The notes beneath the pieces were generated by a model that worked only from the letters and a program-made list of their open reading frames with translations, did not search any database and was not told the DNA's origin. A stretch of DNA of 64,000 bases from Haliclystus octoradiatus (taxonomy: Eukaryota; Cnidaria; Staurozoa; Stauromedusae; Haliclystidae), in assembly GCA_916610825.1 (NCBI GenBank), contig OU744451.1:26770207-26834206 (forward strand), read 5' to 3'. Made by a program: the position numbers and the translations under genes. Positions 12,500 through 46,500 of this stretch are shown here, piece by piece (within the stretch, counting starts at the first letter, position 1; each line of letters starts with the position of its first letter).

Positions 12500-13157
12500 G
12501 CAATTTAACAGGAGCCGAAATAGTGAAGATCAGATTATCAAGTATGATAATAAAATGGAAAAGTATAATGAAAAGGCGAAAACCCTTCACAAACTCAGAA
12601 TATAGATTTACATTGTGTTTTAGAAAGCCTTCCTGTACCTTTTGTGCTAGTCTGATTAAATGTTATGACAGTTGATGAGCAAATTTCTTTTCTATAAATA
12701 ATATTACTTATATATACCCCCATCGAAATGGTTGAAAATTGCAGATATGTAAGTTTTTCGTTTCCTTGCTCCTCAAAACAATGTTTGATATTAAGCAACG
12801 TTGCGCAAAAGCCGAAAACTGTTAGAGCGGAATCGGGGATCATCCCTCTACATATTGATGTAAAAATTAATATGATGAAATTCCTTGCTAGAATGATTAA
12901 TTCCAAAAAAGTAGTTTACTGTACAAGGCATTTGGTGAACAAATCATCAACAGTTCATCAACTTCATGGCTGGGTAAAGTTACACATCATTTGTCTGAAA
13001 TAGGAATCAATTTACAACTATTTCATCAATAAAACTGATCAACTCTATAAAATATCATTTAAATAACGCAGACAAAATCAACTTTGAGCAATCTAATCTA
13101 AATACTAACACTCCAGTGATCAACAATGCTGAAATATAGATTAATGTTTCACGACAT
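12500..13157. other. Repeat-derived stretch, not assigned
   Basis: No exon is recognised. About 43 bases at 12601-12643 are nearly identical to 6439-6480 (one substitution), which marks a shared dispersed repeat of unknown type. The open frames here have no family resemblance. Confidence 0.4.
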
Positions 13158-13333
13158 TGTAATAGTTTGTGATTATAACATAATGATGACACAGGATTGC
13201 GGAGATATAATCAGATATAATTGTATGATAGATAACTAAGACATGCAGGTAGCCATGTTGTAATGAGGTCATTTTACATACAAAAGAGGCTAGCCTCGTT
13301 TCTTACAACTGAGGGACATGCTATGCTATGACA
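13158..13333 (-). repeat. Gypsy-1 3' LTR
   Basis: This 176-bp repeat nearly matches 16685-16860. In element orientation it begins TGTCATAGCATAGC and ends ATTACA. The polypurine tract abuts its inner edge. Confidence 0.9.
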
Positions 13334-13345
13334 TCCCCCTCTCTT
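13334..13345 (-). other. Gypsy-1 polypurine tract
   Basis: On the minus strand the bases immediately before the 3' LTR read AGAGAGGGGGA, the usual plus-strand DNA synthesis primer of LTR elements. Confidence 0.75.
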
Positions 13346-13383
13346 TACATGACTATTTATTTCATTTAACAACATTTAAATGT

Positions 13384-15840
13384 CTAGTCTATTTGGAGCA
13401 GAGCGGTTTCTGGACGATGTACGTAGTGCTGATTTGGTGCTGCTTCGACTGTAGGGCATGGATGCTGTTGTTGTTTGTCTTCTTCTTCTTCTTCGTTTTG
13501 TTCTTCTTCTTCATCTGTTGGCATGTTTGCAGCACTTGTTTCTGATGAGTCATTGTTGCTCTCATATGTTGCTGCTTCATCAATGAGTCTGGCCAACTTG
13601 ATATGGGTGGAACTGCGACGGAGCAATGTGTTGTCGGTCGTTTGTATATTAAATGATCTTGGTTCATTGGCAGGTGAAAAAATGGTCCCCTTTCTCCACA
13701 TCTTATCGGGTTGGTTTTGATACCATATCTGGGTGTCAGTAGTGTAACTGACGTCTGGCAGTGGTCGGATCGGTGAAGAGTGTTGTAGTTGAGTCTCTGC
13801 ACGTTTTTGCAGGTGTTCCTTGGTTCTTTGCTGCTTTTCTGTACAATATTCCTTGATAGGCAGGTTACTGCTAATACGGCGGTTGAAAAGTAATTCTGAA
13901 GGGCTCTTCAATGTTGATTCGATTGGTGTGTCACGTAGTAGTTGCAAACCATGTTGGACTGACTCCCAGTTGTTTTTGCCTTTTTGAGAAGTTGCTTGAC
14001 GGTTTGAACAGTTCTTTCAGCGATGCCATTAGAGCGAGGATAACGAGGCGACGACGTTTTGTGGGTAAACTCCATTTCGGAAACAAAAGATTTGAACCAC
14101 TTTGATGAATAGTGGCTTCCATTGTCAGAGTATAGTTTGAATGGTGTGCCATGTTCAGTGAAAATGCGTCGGAAGATGTTTGTCACGTGCGTGGATGTGG
14201 CATCATTAAATAGTCTTTCAACAAATGGATATTTACTGTAATGGTCGGTGATAATTATGTAAAGTTGTTGTATTCAAAAAGATCGGAATTGATTTCTTGC
14301 CAGGGGCCAGTTGGGATGGTGTGCTGCAGTAGTTCATGGTGGACTTGGTTGGTTGGATGTTGAGCACATTGGTTGCATTTCTGAATAGTCTCTCATATTT
14401 CTTTACTTATGCCGGGCCACAAGATTGAAGTTGCTGCTCTAAGGAGCATTTTAGTTTCACCTTGATAAGCGTCATGTAAGCGAGTGAGGTATTGGTAATG
14501 GAGCTTGCTAGGGACAAGGACCTGGCGACCTCTGAGGATAAGTCCATCGTCAATGACCAAGGAATCTCTGTCAGACCAAAATTTCCGCAATGTTTCTGGT
14601 ACATGTCTCCTTTCACTTGGCCAGCCAACTACGAGAACAGATATCAATTGCTGAAGAATTGGATCACATTTGGTGGCTTTTTGAAGTTCTTGAATGCCGT
14701 TGTCAGAGAATACAACTGTATGAAAGGAAATGTGGTTGAAATGAGGTCCCAGATCAATGCGTTGCTTGGATTCAGGCTCTGTGTCTCTTGATAGAATGTC
14801 AGATAAGTACATTTGATTGCCTTTTTGGTATTGAATTATACACTTGTATCCTTGGATTCGCATTAGCATTCGTTGTAGACGTACAGGTGCTTTGTGTAGA
14901 TTTTTCAAACAGATCATTTCAAGCGGCTTGTGGTCTGTTAAAATAGTGAATGAACGACCGTAGAGGTAAGTATGAAATCTTTCACAGCCATAAACCACTG
15001 CTAGCATTTCTCGTTCAATATTGGCGTACCGCTGTTCTCATTCAGTGAGGGATTTTGATGCAAAATGGATTGGGAAGAGAGATTTTGTGCTGCTGTCTGG
15101 CTGTAAGAGTACTGCGCCAATTGCTGAGGTAGAGGCATCAACTTCCAAGTAGAGGGGTTTGCTCGGGTCATAATGACGTAACTGTGTTGCAGAGGAGATT
15201 TGGGATTTGAGGTCCTGGAATGCTTTGGAATGTTCTGGATGCCATTGGAATGATGAATCTTTCTTGAGAAGATCACGCAGAGAGGTTGTTGCTTCACTGA
15301 ATAGTGGACTAAAATTGCCAAGGTATGTACACAATCCAAGAAATCTTTGCAGTTCCTTGACATTTATTGGCTCATTCAGGTTTTGAATAGCAGAGAATTT
15401 TGAAGGATCGGCATGGACTCCTGCAGAAGAGCAAATGTTCCCAAAAAAGGTGACTTGCTCAACATTTATGAAACATTTGGCTTCATTGAATACCAATCCC
15501 TCTTTCCGTGCTCTTTCCATGAGAAGGTGAAGGTGATCGTCATGTTCTTCTGATGTGCGTCCGAATATAGTGATATCATCTGCTATGCTGACTATTCCAG
15601 GTATATCAGATATTATTCTGTCCATGGCTCGCTGGAAAATATCTTGAGAGAGGTTAATACCAAAAGGAAGTCGTTTGAAGCGATAGCGACCAAATGGTGA
15701 GTTGAAAGTTGTGAGTTTTGAAGATGCTTCATTAAGAGGTACTGACCAGTATCCTGATTTTGCGTCTAATTTTGAGAAGTATTTTGCCCCATTTAATGCA
15801 TACATGACTTCATCAGGAGTGATATTTCGGTGGTGTTGCC
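13384..15840 (-). pseudogene. Gypsy-1 pol (reverse transcriptase, RNase H, integrase)
   Basis: Reading down the minus strand: reverse transcriptase begins inside the domain at ITPDEVMYALNGAKYFSKLD, continues with PFGRYRFKRLPFGI and has the catalytic block as IADD instead of the usual YxDD. RNase H follows (LYLEVDASTSAIGAVL, then FTILTDHKPLEMI at about 14930). Integrase has an H-H-C-C zinc region ending CNQCAQHP (about 14370), a core with YSDNGSHYSSKWF (about 14125) and the DDE glutamate in NGIAERTVQTVK (about 14025). It ends in a C-terminal tail with an acidic run of glutamates (13384-13947). Frameshifts near 15010, 14390 and 13930 split it. The protease is absent. Confidence 0.85.
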
Positions 15841-15906
15841 GTAGGATGGCTTTGTTGATCTACTTTCACACACGATTGCATAGTGGCCATATTTTTGGCA
15901 AGAATT

Positions 15907-16624
15907 TCATTGTGCATTCTTTGCGGAACACTTATCACGTGTGTTATCATGAGCACTGCTTCCACAGAAGCGGCATCTATACTGTTGTGATGTTCGTTGT
16001 CGTGAATAGGCTTTTGGTTTTGTTTCATATTGTTTCACAAAGTCAATGGATGTTTTTGCATGCCCTTGGATATTTTCAAATGCCAACATGTGATTTAATG
16101 ACGCTTCATAGGTGCGTGCTATTTCCAGTGCTTCATCAAACGAGAATGTAAGTGGTTTATTGAGCAACTTTGACTGGATTTTTGGATATTTGATACCTAA
16201 AATGAACTGCTCTAGTAGTCGAGACTGTAGTTCAGCTTCAGATGAAAATTGGCATTTCTTGGCCTGTGTTCGTAGTTTTAATGTGAATTCATCACATGAT
16301 TCATCAGTACTTTGTCTGATTGCTGTTAGTTGAAATCTTGAAAGCCTTGCATTGACCTAAGGTTCAAAAAACTGTTCATATGCATTGAGCACTTGTTCTG
16401 CCCTACCCTTAGTTTCATCAGTCAGTGGCAGATTCTAATATACTTCAATTCCCCTTGGTCCAAGCCATAATTGAATATAATTGACAGTCTTTGGGTCTTT
16501 GATAGTAGACAATGGTCCTGAGAGGACCAGTTCAACATATGAACGGAATCTTTTTAAATTCTCCAACAAGGTCTTGGGATTCCCAATCAAACTTTGGTGG
16601 TTCAATCCCGTATTTGTTCTCCAT
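15907..16624 (-). pseudogene. Gypsy-1 gag
   Basis: The start codon (16622-16624) lies 44 bp inside the primer-binding site and opens MENKYGIEPPKFDW. A frameshift follows within 40 codons. In-frame stops lie near 16437 and 16358. The capsid part is readable (LLEQFILGIKYPKIQSKL) and is followed by a CCHC knuckle, CRFCGSSAHDNTRDKC (about 15950). A second knuckle (CQKYGHYAIVC) continues in the same frame just after a stop at 15904-15906, which sits where its first cysteine would be. The gag protein would package element RNA; this copy cannot be made intact. Confidence 0.8.
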
Positions 16625-16667
16625 CCTACAAATTAGTATAATAATGTAGAATAATATTGGTAATGTA

Positions 16668-16684
16668 TCTCACTTCTAACACCA
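16668..16684 (-). other. Gypsy-1 primer-binding site, tRNA-Leu type
   Basis: Directly inside the 5' LTR the minus strand reads TGGTGTTAGAAGTGAGA. Fifteen of 17 bases would match the complement of a eukaryotic tRNA-Leu 3' end (TCCCACTTCTGACACCA), recalled from general knowledge. First-strand synthesis would start here. Confidence 0.6.
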
Positions 16685-16860
16685 TGTAATAGTTTGTGAT
16701 TATAACATAATGATGACACAGGATTGCGGAGATATAATCAGATATAATTGTATGATAGATAACTAAGACATGCAGGTAGCCATGTTGTAATGAGGTCATT
16801 TTACATACAAAAGAGGCTAGCCTCGTTTCTTACAACTGAGGGACATGCTATGCTATGACA
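16685..16860 (-). repeat. Gypsy-1 5' LTR
   Basis: This 176-bp repeat nearly matches the copy at 13158-13333. It is the promoter-bearing end in the minus-strand orientation of the element. Confidence 0.9.
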
Positions 16861-17454
16861 GATATAAATAATAACAACGAATTAAATTTGAGAACAAAGG
16901 AAGTTCAAGTGAACAATTATTATATTAACTGAATGAAGTCGTTGTACCTTCTAATATGAGTATTTTTTGCTTTATCCTAGAATCATGTCCATGGGATGCG
17001 TAACGGTCAAGCGCGAATGAAGAAATCAATATTTGAAAAACAAAACGAAGCTCATATTTAAAATACAGCAGTAAACTCTTACCTCTGAAAACTAGAATTA
17101 TTAATAATAATAATAATACGCAAACCGTGTCTGTGATCAAATCACCATTGTTTCATTACTGTTAAACTCCCTTTCCGCAGAGCACCTTCCAAACTTCTTA
17201 TACGCTTCTGGGTTATCTATAGGCCTTTGACTATCCGACGTTTTGTTTTTACAGTTTAAAATGCTACAAATTGCTCATAAATTGCGATTAAAATTTCCAA
17301 AATCGTGTCATTTCGAAGGAAGTTTTGTGAAAATAAACTGTTTTCCTTGGTGTATCCCGTCATGTCAAGCAACATCACGAATTTTAGAGCACGCTTTATT
17401 TTAATGGCTGACAATATTTTGTAAGTGTTTCATATTTTGTAAAAGTATTCCAAT
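16861..17454. other. Stretch without a recognised gene
   Basis: No exon or repeat was recognised here. A short (AAT)n-like run lies near 17100-17115. Confidence 0.4.
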
Positions 17455-17521
17455 ATGCCTAGAAGGGAAAGAGGTCCAACAATACTCCATTTTACATCAC
17501 AAACAGAAGACACAATTCTCG
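17455..17521 (+). CDS. Possible orphan first coding exon
   Basis: An ATG at 17455 opens 22 codons (MPRRERGPTILHFTSQTEDT...) and ends at a strong donor, G|GTAAGTC. The only fitting acceptor nearby, at about 18164 (TTTCAG|AATCACC), would add eight residues and a stop. I recognise no family. It could belong to a gene whose other exons I did not see, or be chance. Confidence 0.2.
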
Positions 17522-17529
17522 GTAAGTCT

Positions 17530-18530
17530 TTTACAACTTAAATGTTTAAATGCTTCATGTAAAGTCTTTCGAAGTCACTTTTACCGTGGTTTTTACCCTA
17601 CTGCATGAGGGCTTACATGACTCTGATGGAAATTGTTACTTTTAGTTTTCTTTTAAGTATCATAATCCCTAATAGCCTACTTTGTTATCAAGTCATCGTC
17701 GGCAGAAGAGATTACTGTGTCACTGTATCGCCAATAGCTTGATTTGTTATGAATTGCTCTTCGTTGAAAGAAAGGATATACTTTGTCACCGTTTTATGTC
17801 AGCAATTCTGTTCTGTTATCCACACTGCACACACAGAGATTTGACCCATAAAAAAATAAACAACTTCAGAGAATTAGTGTGGTACTTTTCAGTCGTCAAG
17901 CAGTTGGAAGTTGTACAAATACAAAATGGGAGTTGTAATTTAGCTGCCTTCTATCGTTTTATCGAAATTTACATTTATAATGTGCCATACATTGACAACG
18001 TCCACTGTGACGGTGTGACCACACATTGTTTACTTTAATCATTATTATATGAGGTAGGTGAATGGTGACCATTATAGACATGTGTCCTCTCTGTGAGAAG
18101 CTGGCTAAAGTTAATAAAATATTGGGTCTCTCATTTATGTAATTTACTGTATCAAATTTCAGAATCACCTGTTGTTATTACCACTCAATGACTCATGCTG
18201 AGATTCACTCAACCGATACAGCAATAATATTTACATACCAATGCCTTTCATTGTGAAAAAAAGTTCATTAACTGCTTACCTAACATGCAATCCATAATTA
18301 TTTAATTTGAACTATGTAGTCAACATAAAATTTACTTATAGATAATCCATATTTATTTCATTTGAACTATGATAGAGTATCAATTATCTCCTTTTCACTA
18401 TGCTTTACATGTACGTAAGGATTAATTATCAAAACTGAAATTAATTATCAGTGTTGTTCTGCAATTTTCATTCCTTCTCATGACTATGTTGCTTCATTGA
18501 CATTCTCTTTGACAAGATTTACTGCAGGCT
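17530..18530. other. AT-rich stretch without a recognised gene
   Basis: The open frame at 17682-18038 has no family resemblance and a composition typical of non-coding DNA. Nothing else is supported. Confidence 0.45.
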
Positions 18531-19055
18531 TCTAAGTGATCTTGATCGCCTCCAGAGGCTCCAGAACAGAGGTTTAGGACAGTGCTCCAGTGTCATCACA
18601 GGACCTCTGTCTCAAATATGCTTAGTCAGCTTGAAAAGCATCAAGGACAGGATGACTTTCAATCAGCTTTCCTGGGCTCATAAAATTAAATTTAATCAAG
18701 CTCCTCCTTTGCTATCCACCCTCTTCTCTTCTCCGTACACCACGAAAACACGATCATCCACAAACAATAATATTTACATTCAACCAAGTCATCGTCACTC
18801 TTTTCAGTCAGCTGGTGCTCGCAAATGGAATGATCTGCCAAACTCGATAAAGGATATCACTGATGGTAGGCTTTTCCAAAAATTATGTAAATCAAATCTA
18901 GCATGTAAAGATTAATCATTCACTAATCCGCTGGTTTTGTCTATATTGCAATTATGTTTGTAACTACTTTAATTTTATTATGTATGAGCCCTTTGAAAAA
19001 AAGCCAAACGGCTTATTGGCTTCTCAATAAATGATGATGATGATGATGATGATGA
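18531..19055 (+). pseudogene. LINE 3' end with (GAT)n tail
   Basis: The frame at about 18540-18915 shows LDRLQRLQNRGL, IKFNQAPPLLSTLF and HSFQSAGARKWNDLPNSI. This is the usual C-terminal tail of CR1/L2-type ORF2 proteins (LQ.RR..., H.Y.TR..., GA..WN.LP..I). It is followed by a short 3' UTR with a small hairpin (AGCCAAACGGCTTATTGGCT) and ends in AATAAATGATGATGATG, a microsatellite tail typical of this group. The element is heavily 5'-truncated. Confidence 0.75.
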
Positions 19056-19468
19056 AAACGAAGCTCGTATATCTTGATACTATTAATCTGCCTTTCTTGG
19101 GTTTTAAACTTCAGATAATTGTATAGTTATTGTTTTCCCTTTTCATTTGCCATGAGGATTAAGACCCACCAGACTTTTAAAAAACAATATTTATCTTAAT
19201 TATATATACTTAATCACAGTAGTACAAGGAACTATAACGCACTGTTAAAAACAACAGTATAAAATAACAACTGTCGCTATTTGAATGAAGGTTACAATTT
19301 CCATTGTTTCCCTTGTTTTCGCATTACTGTAATCTCTTTCAAGTGACCTTTGTCTATCAAACCAACCTGAGCTATTGATATTGTCAAACGGATAACGTTT
19401 TATTTACAGAATAACAGATCGAAGGCATTAAACATTAGAAGCTCAGAAATATAGAAAATATAAGTAAA

Positions 19469-42493
<23,025 letters not shown>

Positions 42494-43444
42494 AGATATC
42501 GCCTATATAAAAATAAGTAACATAGATAAGAGGTTGTGTTGTATTGTATAAGAAACACTGATAATATATCAAAATCTGTAGCTTTGTAACTGCCCATGTA
42601 GTTGTATTCAACTGTATTGCATTGACATATTAGAATTTAGTTTTTGATAACTAAATATTTTTATTAGTAAGTATTAATAATGAATCGTATTTTTACTTTC
42701 TCCTTCATTAGCAATGCGTATCATTTATTGCTGCATGATTGATGATGTAGTCATAAATGTTTTTTCGTACCATTAACTGAGCCCCAGGAAATTGTCCACT
42801 TGTTCAACTCGGCTGTGTTATTATTTGACTGCATTATTTCAATATAAAACAACAACTTCTAACGCCACGTCCAATATTGATAATAAGTGCCATCAATTAA
42901 GATTACATAGGCAGTCTGCGTCGTTCCTAAGGAATAGGTTGCCTACGTTAGCCTATTTGGTAGGTAGCATAACCTCAGTTTCAAGAAGAGAAGCAATCGG
43001 GTAAGAGGCGTTGCCTATATAATAAATACATTTGATCCAATGAATACGCCAGTAATCTTCAGAATTAAGAATCGTACTGGCTTTTTGTAGGGCGAAATTG
43101 CTTTATATCAGAAAAACACAAACGAGTGCAATGAGAACTGATCAACTGCTGTTGCCATATATATAAGTGATAGCCACTATAGCCTCGTCATGATATTGAT
43201 GATCATAACTGGTGACCACTCTAAATTTACGGGTTGCGCAAACGATTGATTTGATCGGACGCGATCAAGCGTAGCAAAAACCACGTGACTTGTTATTGAT
43301 TGCACGATTCACAAAATCGAGAGAAACGGCATGTACAACACGATTATACTGACGTAAGGCGACATGTTTGTTGCAATTTAATGAGATTTCACTACTAAGA
43401 AATTAATATTAATAATTGTAACATCGAGCTGATTAACTTATACA
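42494..43444. other. Intergenic: SLC22 3' end to tubulin 5' end
   Basis: About 950 bp hold the SLC22 3' UTR and the tubulin promoter. No polyadenylation signal or TATA box is convincing enough to place. Confidence 0.4.
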
Positions 43445-43501
43445 ATGTCGGAAATTATTAGTTTGCAATTTGGGCAATGCGGGAATCAAATTGGAGCCAA
43501 G
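43445..43501 (+). CDS. Beta-tubulin exon 1 (residues 1-19)
   Basis: MSEIISLQFGQCGNQIGAK; donor AAG|GTAAAA at the canonical codon 19/20 position. Confidence 0.93.
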
Positions 43502-46500
43502 GTAAAACTTTCCTTCCATATTAAAATATTATATTTATTTTGATATAATAGGAAGGTTGTTGTTAGTGAATGTTTTCTAAGTAATTATTATTTCAAAGTG
43601 TTCATTTTGAATTTTCACACAACGCGTTAAACATTTCTTCAGTTGAACTATATAAACACACACTATTTTAGAATGCATTGTTATCTCAAGAAGAATTATG
43701 GCTCACATTTCTAGGTTATATGATTTCTACATTTTTGTACAAATACGAACGACAAAACTCGGACAAATAATCTACATTATTTATAGTACAAATAGAAGGA
43801 TGTAAAAGTGATTACTTTGCATACTTGGATCATATCCACGTTAAAACACGATGCTAGTTTTATCATATAGCTACCTATACTGTACAGATAAAATAGTTAA
43901 TACTATCAAAACAAGTACGGGTCACAAATTTGGTCACCATCTCGTTTTAAAGATATCGACTTAATCGAGGCTATACAGAGCCGATTTACGAAACGTATCA
44001 TATTTTACTTAAACTCGGATTTGGAATTACCTTGTCATGAACGTCTAGTAAATTTAAATATTGATAGATTGCAAAAGAGACGTTTATATTTTGATTTAAT
44101 TCTTTATATAAAAATTATTAATAACTTAGTAGAAACTGATGACAATTTGATATTTTTAATAACCAGTCATGGAAGATTACTATAATGCCTAATATCTACA
44201 TTTATATTTACATTTAATATTATCGTAACTCATTTGGGTTACGTTGAATACATATTTATAATTAGTTACCTCAGTCAGTTACGAAACTCAGAGTCACGGT
44301 AAAACTTGACTAATCTTTGTTCCATTTATGCATAGCTCTACCTAACTGTATCGAGCACTCTCTTAAATGGTTTATATATTTATTATTATTAATATTATCA
44401 TTAAGATACTGTACAAATATTCTTATTATAAGTTACCTCTAATTATTAGCTCCTCTAAATCTGTACATACCTTTAAATCTAAATTAAGTTCTCAAAATTT
44501 ATCCAAAAAAAAACACTTTCTCTATTCTGTATGTATAAATCTATCACTCTTAGTTATATCAACTATATCATTTATAGGTATTACCTGTATCATCGAGAAA
44601 GGTTGATTATATCGTTATAAAGGCTATATGATTAATATGAATAGTCATCTTCTGCCAGACTGTCAGCCACATTCATAACGCTATAGATGAACTATGTACT
44701 GAATATAAGACCGCAAATGATATAATGGTTTAAATACCTTAATTTGTCATTCCGTTAGTTCTGGGAGACAATCTGCAGAGAGCATCTGATTGAATGTAAT
44801 GGTTTATTAAAAGAAATAAACAGTGATGTACAAACAAAAACAAACGTCTACTTCCATGAAGTCGAAGGTAAGTTTCACGATAAGCCTGATAAGGTCACGT
44901 GTGTGATGTGTGTTGTATTTAAATATTTGTATGGTGTCTTAGTCAAATGAAACACAATCTGAATTACTTTTATTTAAATTTAAATGCGATCATCAGGTTC
45001 TAATGGTTCTTATCGAGAAAAACGCTGCCTGATGATTGCATCTGCGTGACAGCAATGAAGATTGTGCTCTTTGACTCAGTCACCATCCTTATACGGTTCT
45101 ATTATTAAGCACATCACATCAGCCGAAGGATAAAAAGTATAAATGTTTAAGGATTATTCCCTAGGAGTAGCTCCCGTACTGTTACCATATGGGAACTGGC
45201 CACTTTTTTGGCTAATTATTTCAGCTGAGAAATATACTTTGTGGGTACGAAATTTCAGATTATTGAACAATTTGGGCCACATTTTGAGTTTATAGAGAAA
45301 TTTGAACTGAAAACACCAACACTTTACCATGTATTGGATTGTTCAATAGTTTATATGCCAATCGAGCTCCTCGCTATATCCACGTTATGGGCACCTCAAA
45401 GTATAAAATATGCCGGATTTACCGCTGGTACCAGGGAACTTCGCAACAAGTAGCCCATAGTAGAAATTTGACAAACGAAATTAAAAGCTAGATGCCAAAA
45501 TAGTACCCATAAAAATGGAACATCTCCGTATAAAGGCTATATAGAATTACCCTCTCTGAACTTTTTGGGTGGCATTTTCAAGATTTCAAACATTTTGGGT
45601 AGCTTTTAAAGTAATTTTGGGACTTTTCGGGTACTTCACTTTTTTCCAAAGTGGCATCCCCCCGTCCATGCGGAGCATGGAGTTACCGCCCTGCGGGGGA
45701 TAGTTAACAAGTTTAATTTGATGAATAATTCTATAAGTATCGTTGAAGGATATTAAATTACTATTTGCAATTATTAAAATCATTTTTGTGTTTTCGTTTT
45801 AGATAGAAGATTCATCCCGAGAGCGATATTAATTGATTTAGAACCTGGTCCACTCGATGGTATTAGATCGAGTAAAGAAGCTGATTTATTTCGACCAGAT
45901 AATTATATTTGTGGTAAGGAGAATCCTTTTTCTTTATGTTAGTATAGCGTAGAATATATGGTATTACCAACATATTATAATAGAACCAAGATATGTCTAA
46001 CTCAGATTTGTGTTTTAAAGAGTTTTAACAAGGCCATATAATATCATCTTACTTTTGTGAATATCAACCAAATAAAATGTATTTAACATCCTCAAGTATT
46101 GAATAATTCAAATTTAAAAACAACATCCTCGTCCGACATCAATAACACCCTCAAAAATCCGTCTTTGTTGACTCAATATCGATCATTTCCAAACATTTTG
46201 ATCGCTTCTGCCACGGCAGAATCACTTACAATTGGCCTCAAAAGCTGTTTAAGATAATCTCGTTTTGATGTTTAAGTATCGTTGAAGGATATTAATAACC
46301 TGAATAACAATTGAAACTTTTTCTCTCAAGGACGACAAGGAGCGGGCAACAATTGGGCAACAGGGCATAACACACGTGGTGCATCAATCGCCGACACCAT
46401 TATGGATGTAGTTCGAAAGGAGGCTGAAGCATGCGATTGTTTACAAGGGTTTTCAATAATACATTCACTAGGAGGCGGAACAGGTTCAGGTCTTGGTACA

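Larger units (their letters stand above)
13158..16860 (-). mobile_element. Gypsy-1: LTR retrotransposon with paired LTRs, internally deleted
   Basis: Two nearly identical 176-bp direct repeats (13158-13333 and 16685-16860) bracket a minus-strand gag-pol region. Each reads TGTAATAG...CTATGACA on the plus strand, so it has TG...CA ends. The primer-binding site lies at 16668-16684 and the polypurine tract at about 13334-13345. Five bases outside each end (GACAT left, GATAT right) agree at four positions, which fits a worn 5-bp target duplication. At 3.7 kb the element is shorter than usual for Gypsy: protease and the start of reverse transcriptase are missing between 15840 and 15905. Near-identical LTRs suggest recent insertion, yet gag carries stops. 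Confidence 0.92.

Noticed and set aside
12657..12672. Shared TTAAATGTTATGACA at 11172 and 12658 as LTR ends
   Set aside because: The match is only about 15 bases and does not extend; it is too short to call.
17682..18038. 118-codon open frame as a gene
   Set aside because: Composition and residue pattern look non-coding, with no domain and no splice partners.
44986..45060. Hammerhead ribozymes in tubulin intron 2
   Set aside because: CTGATGA is present on both strands but the GAAAC and GTH parts are missing, so the core is incomplete.
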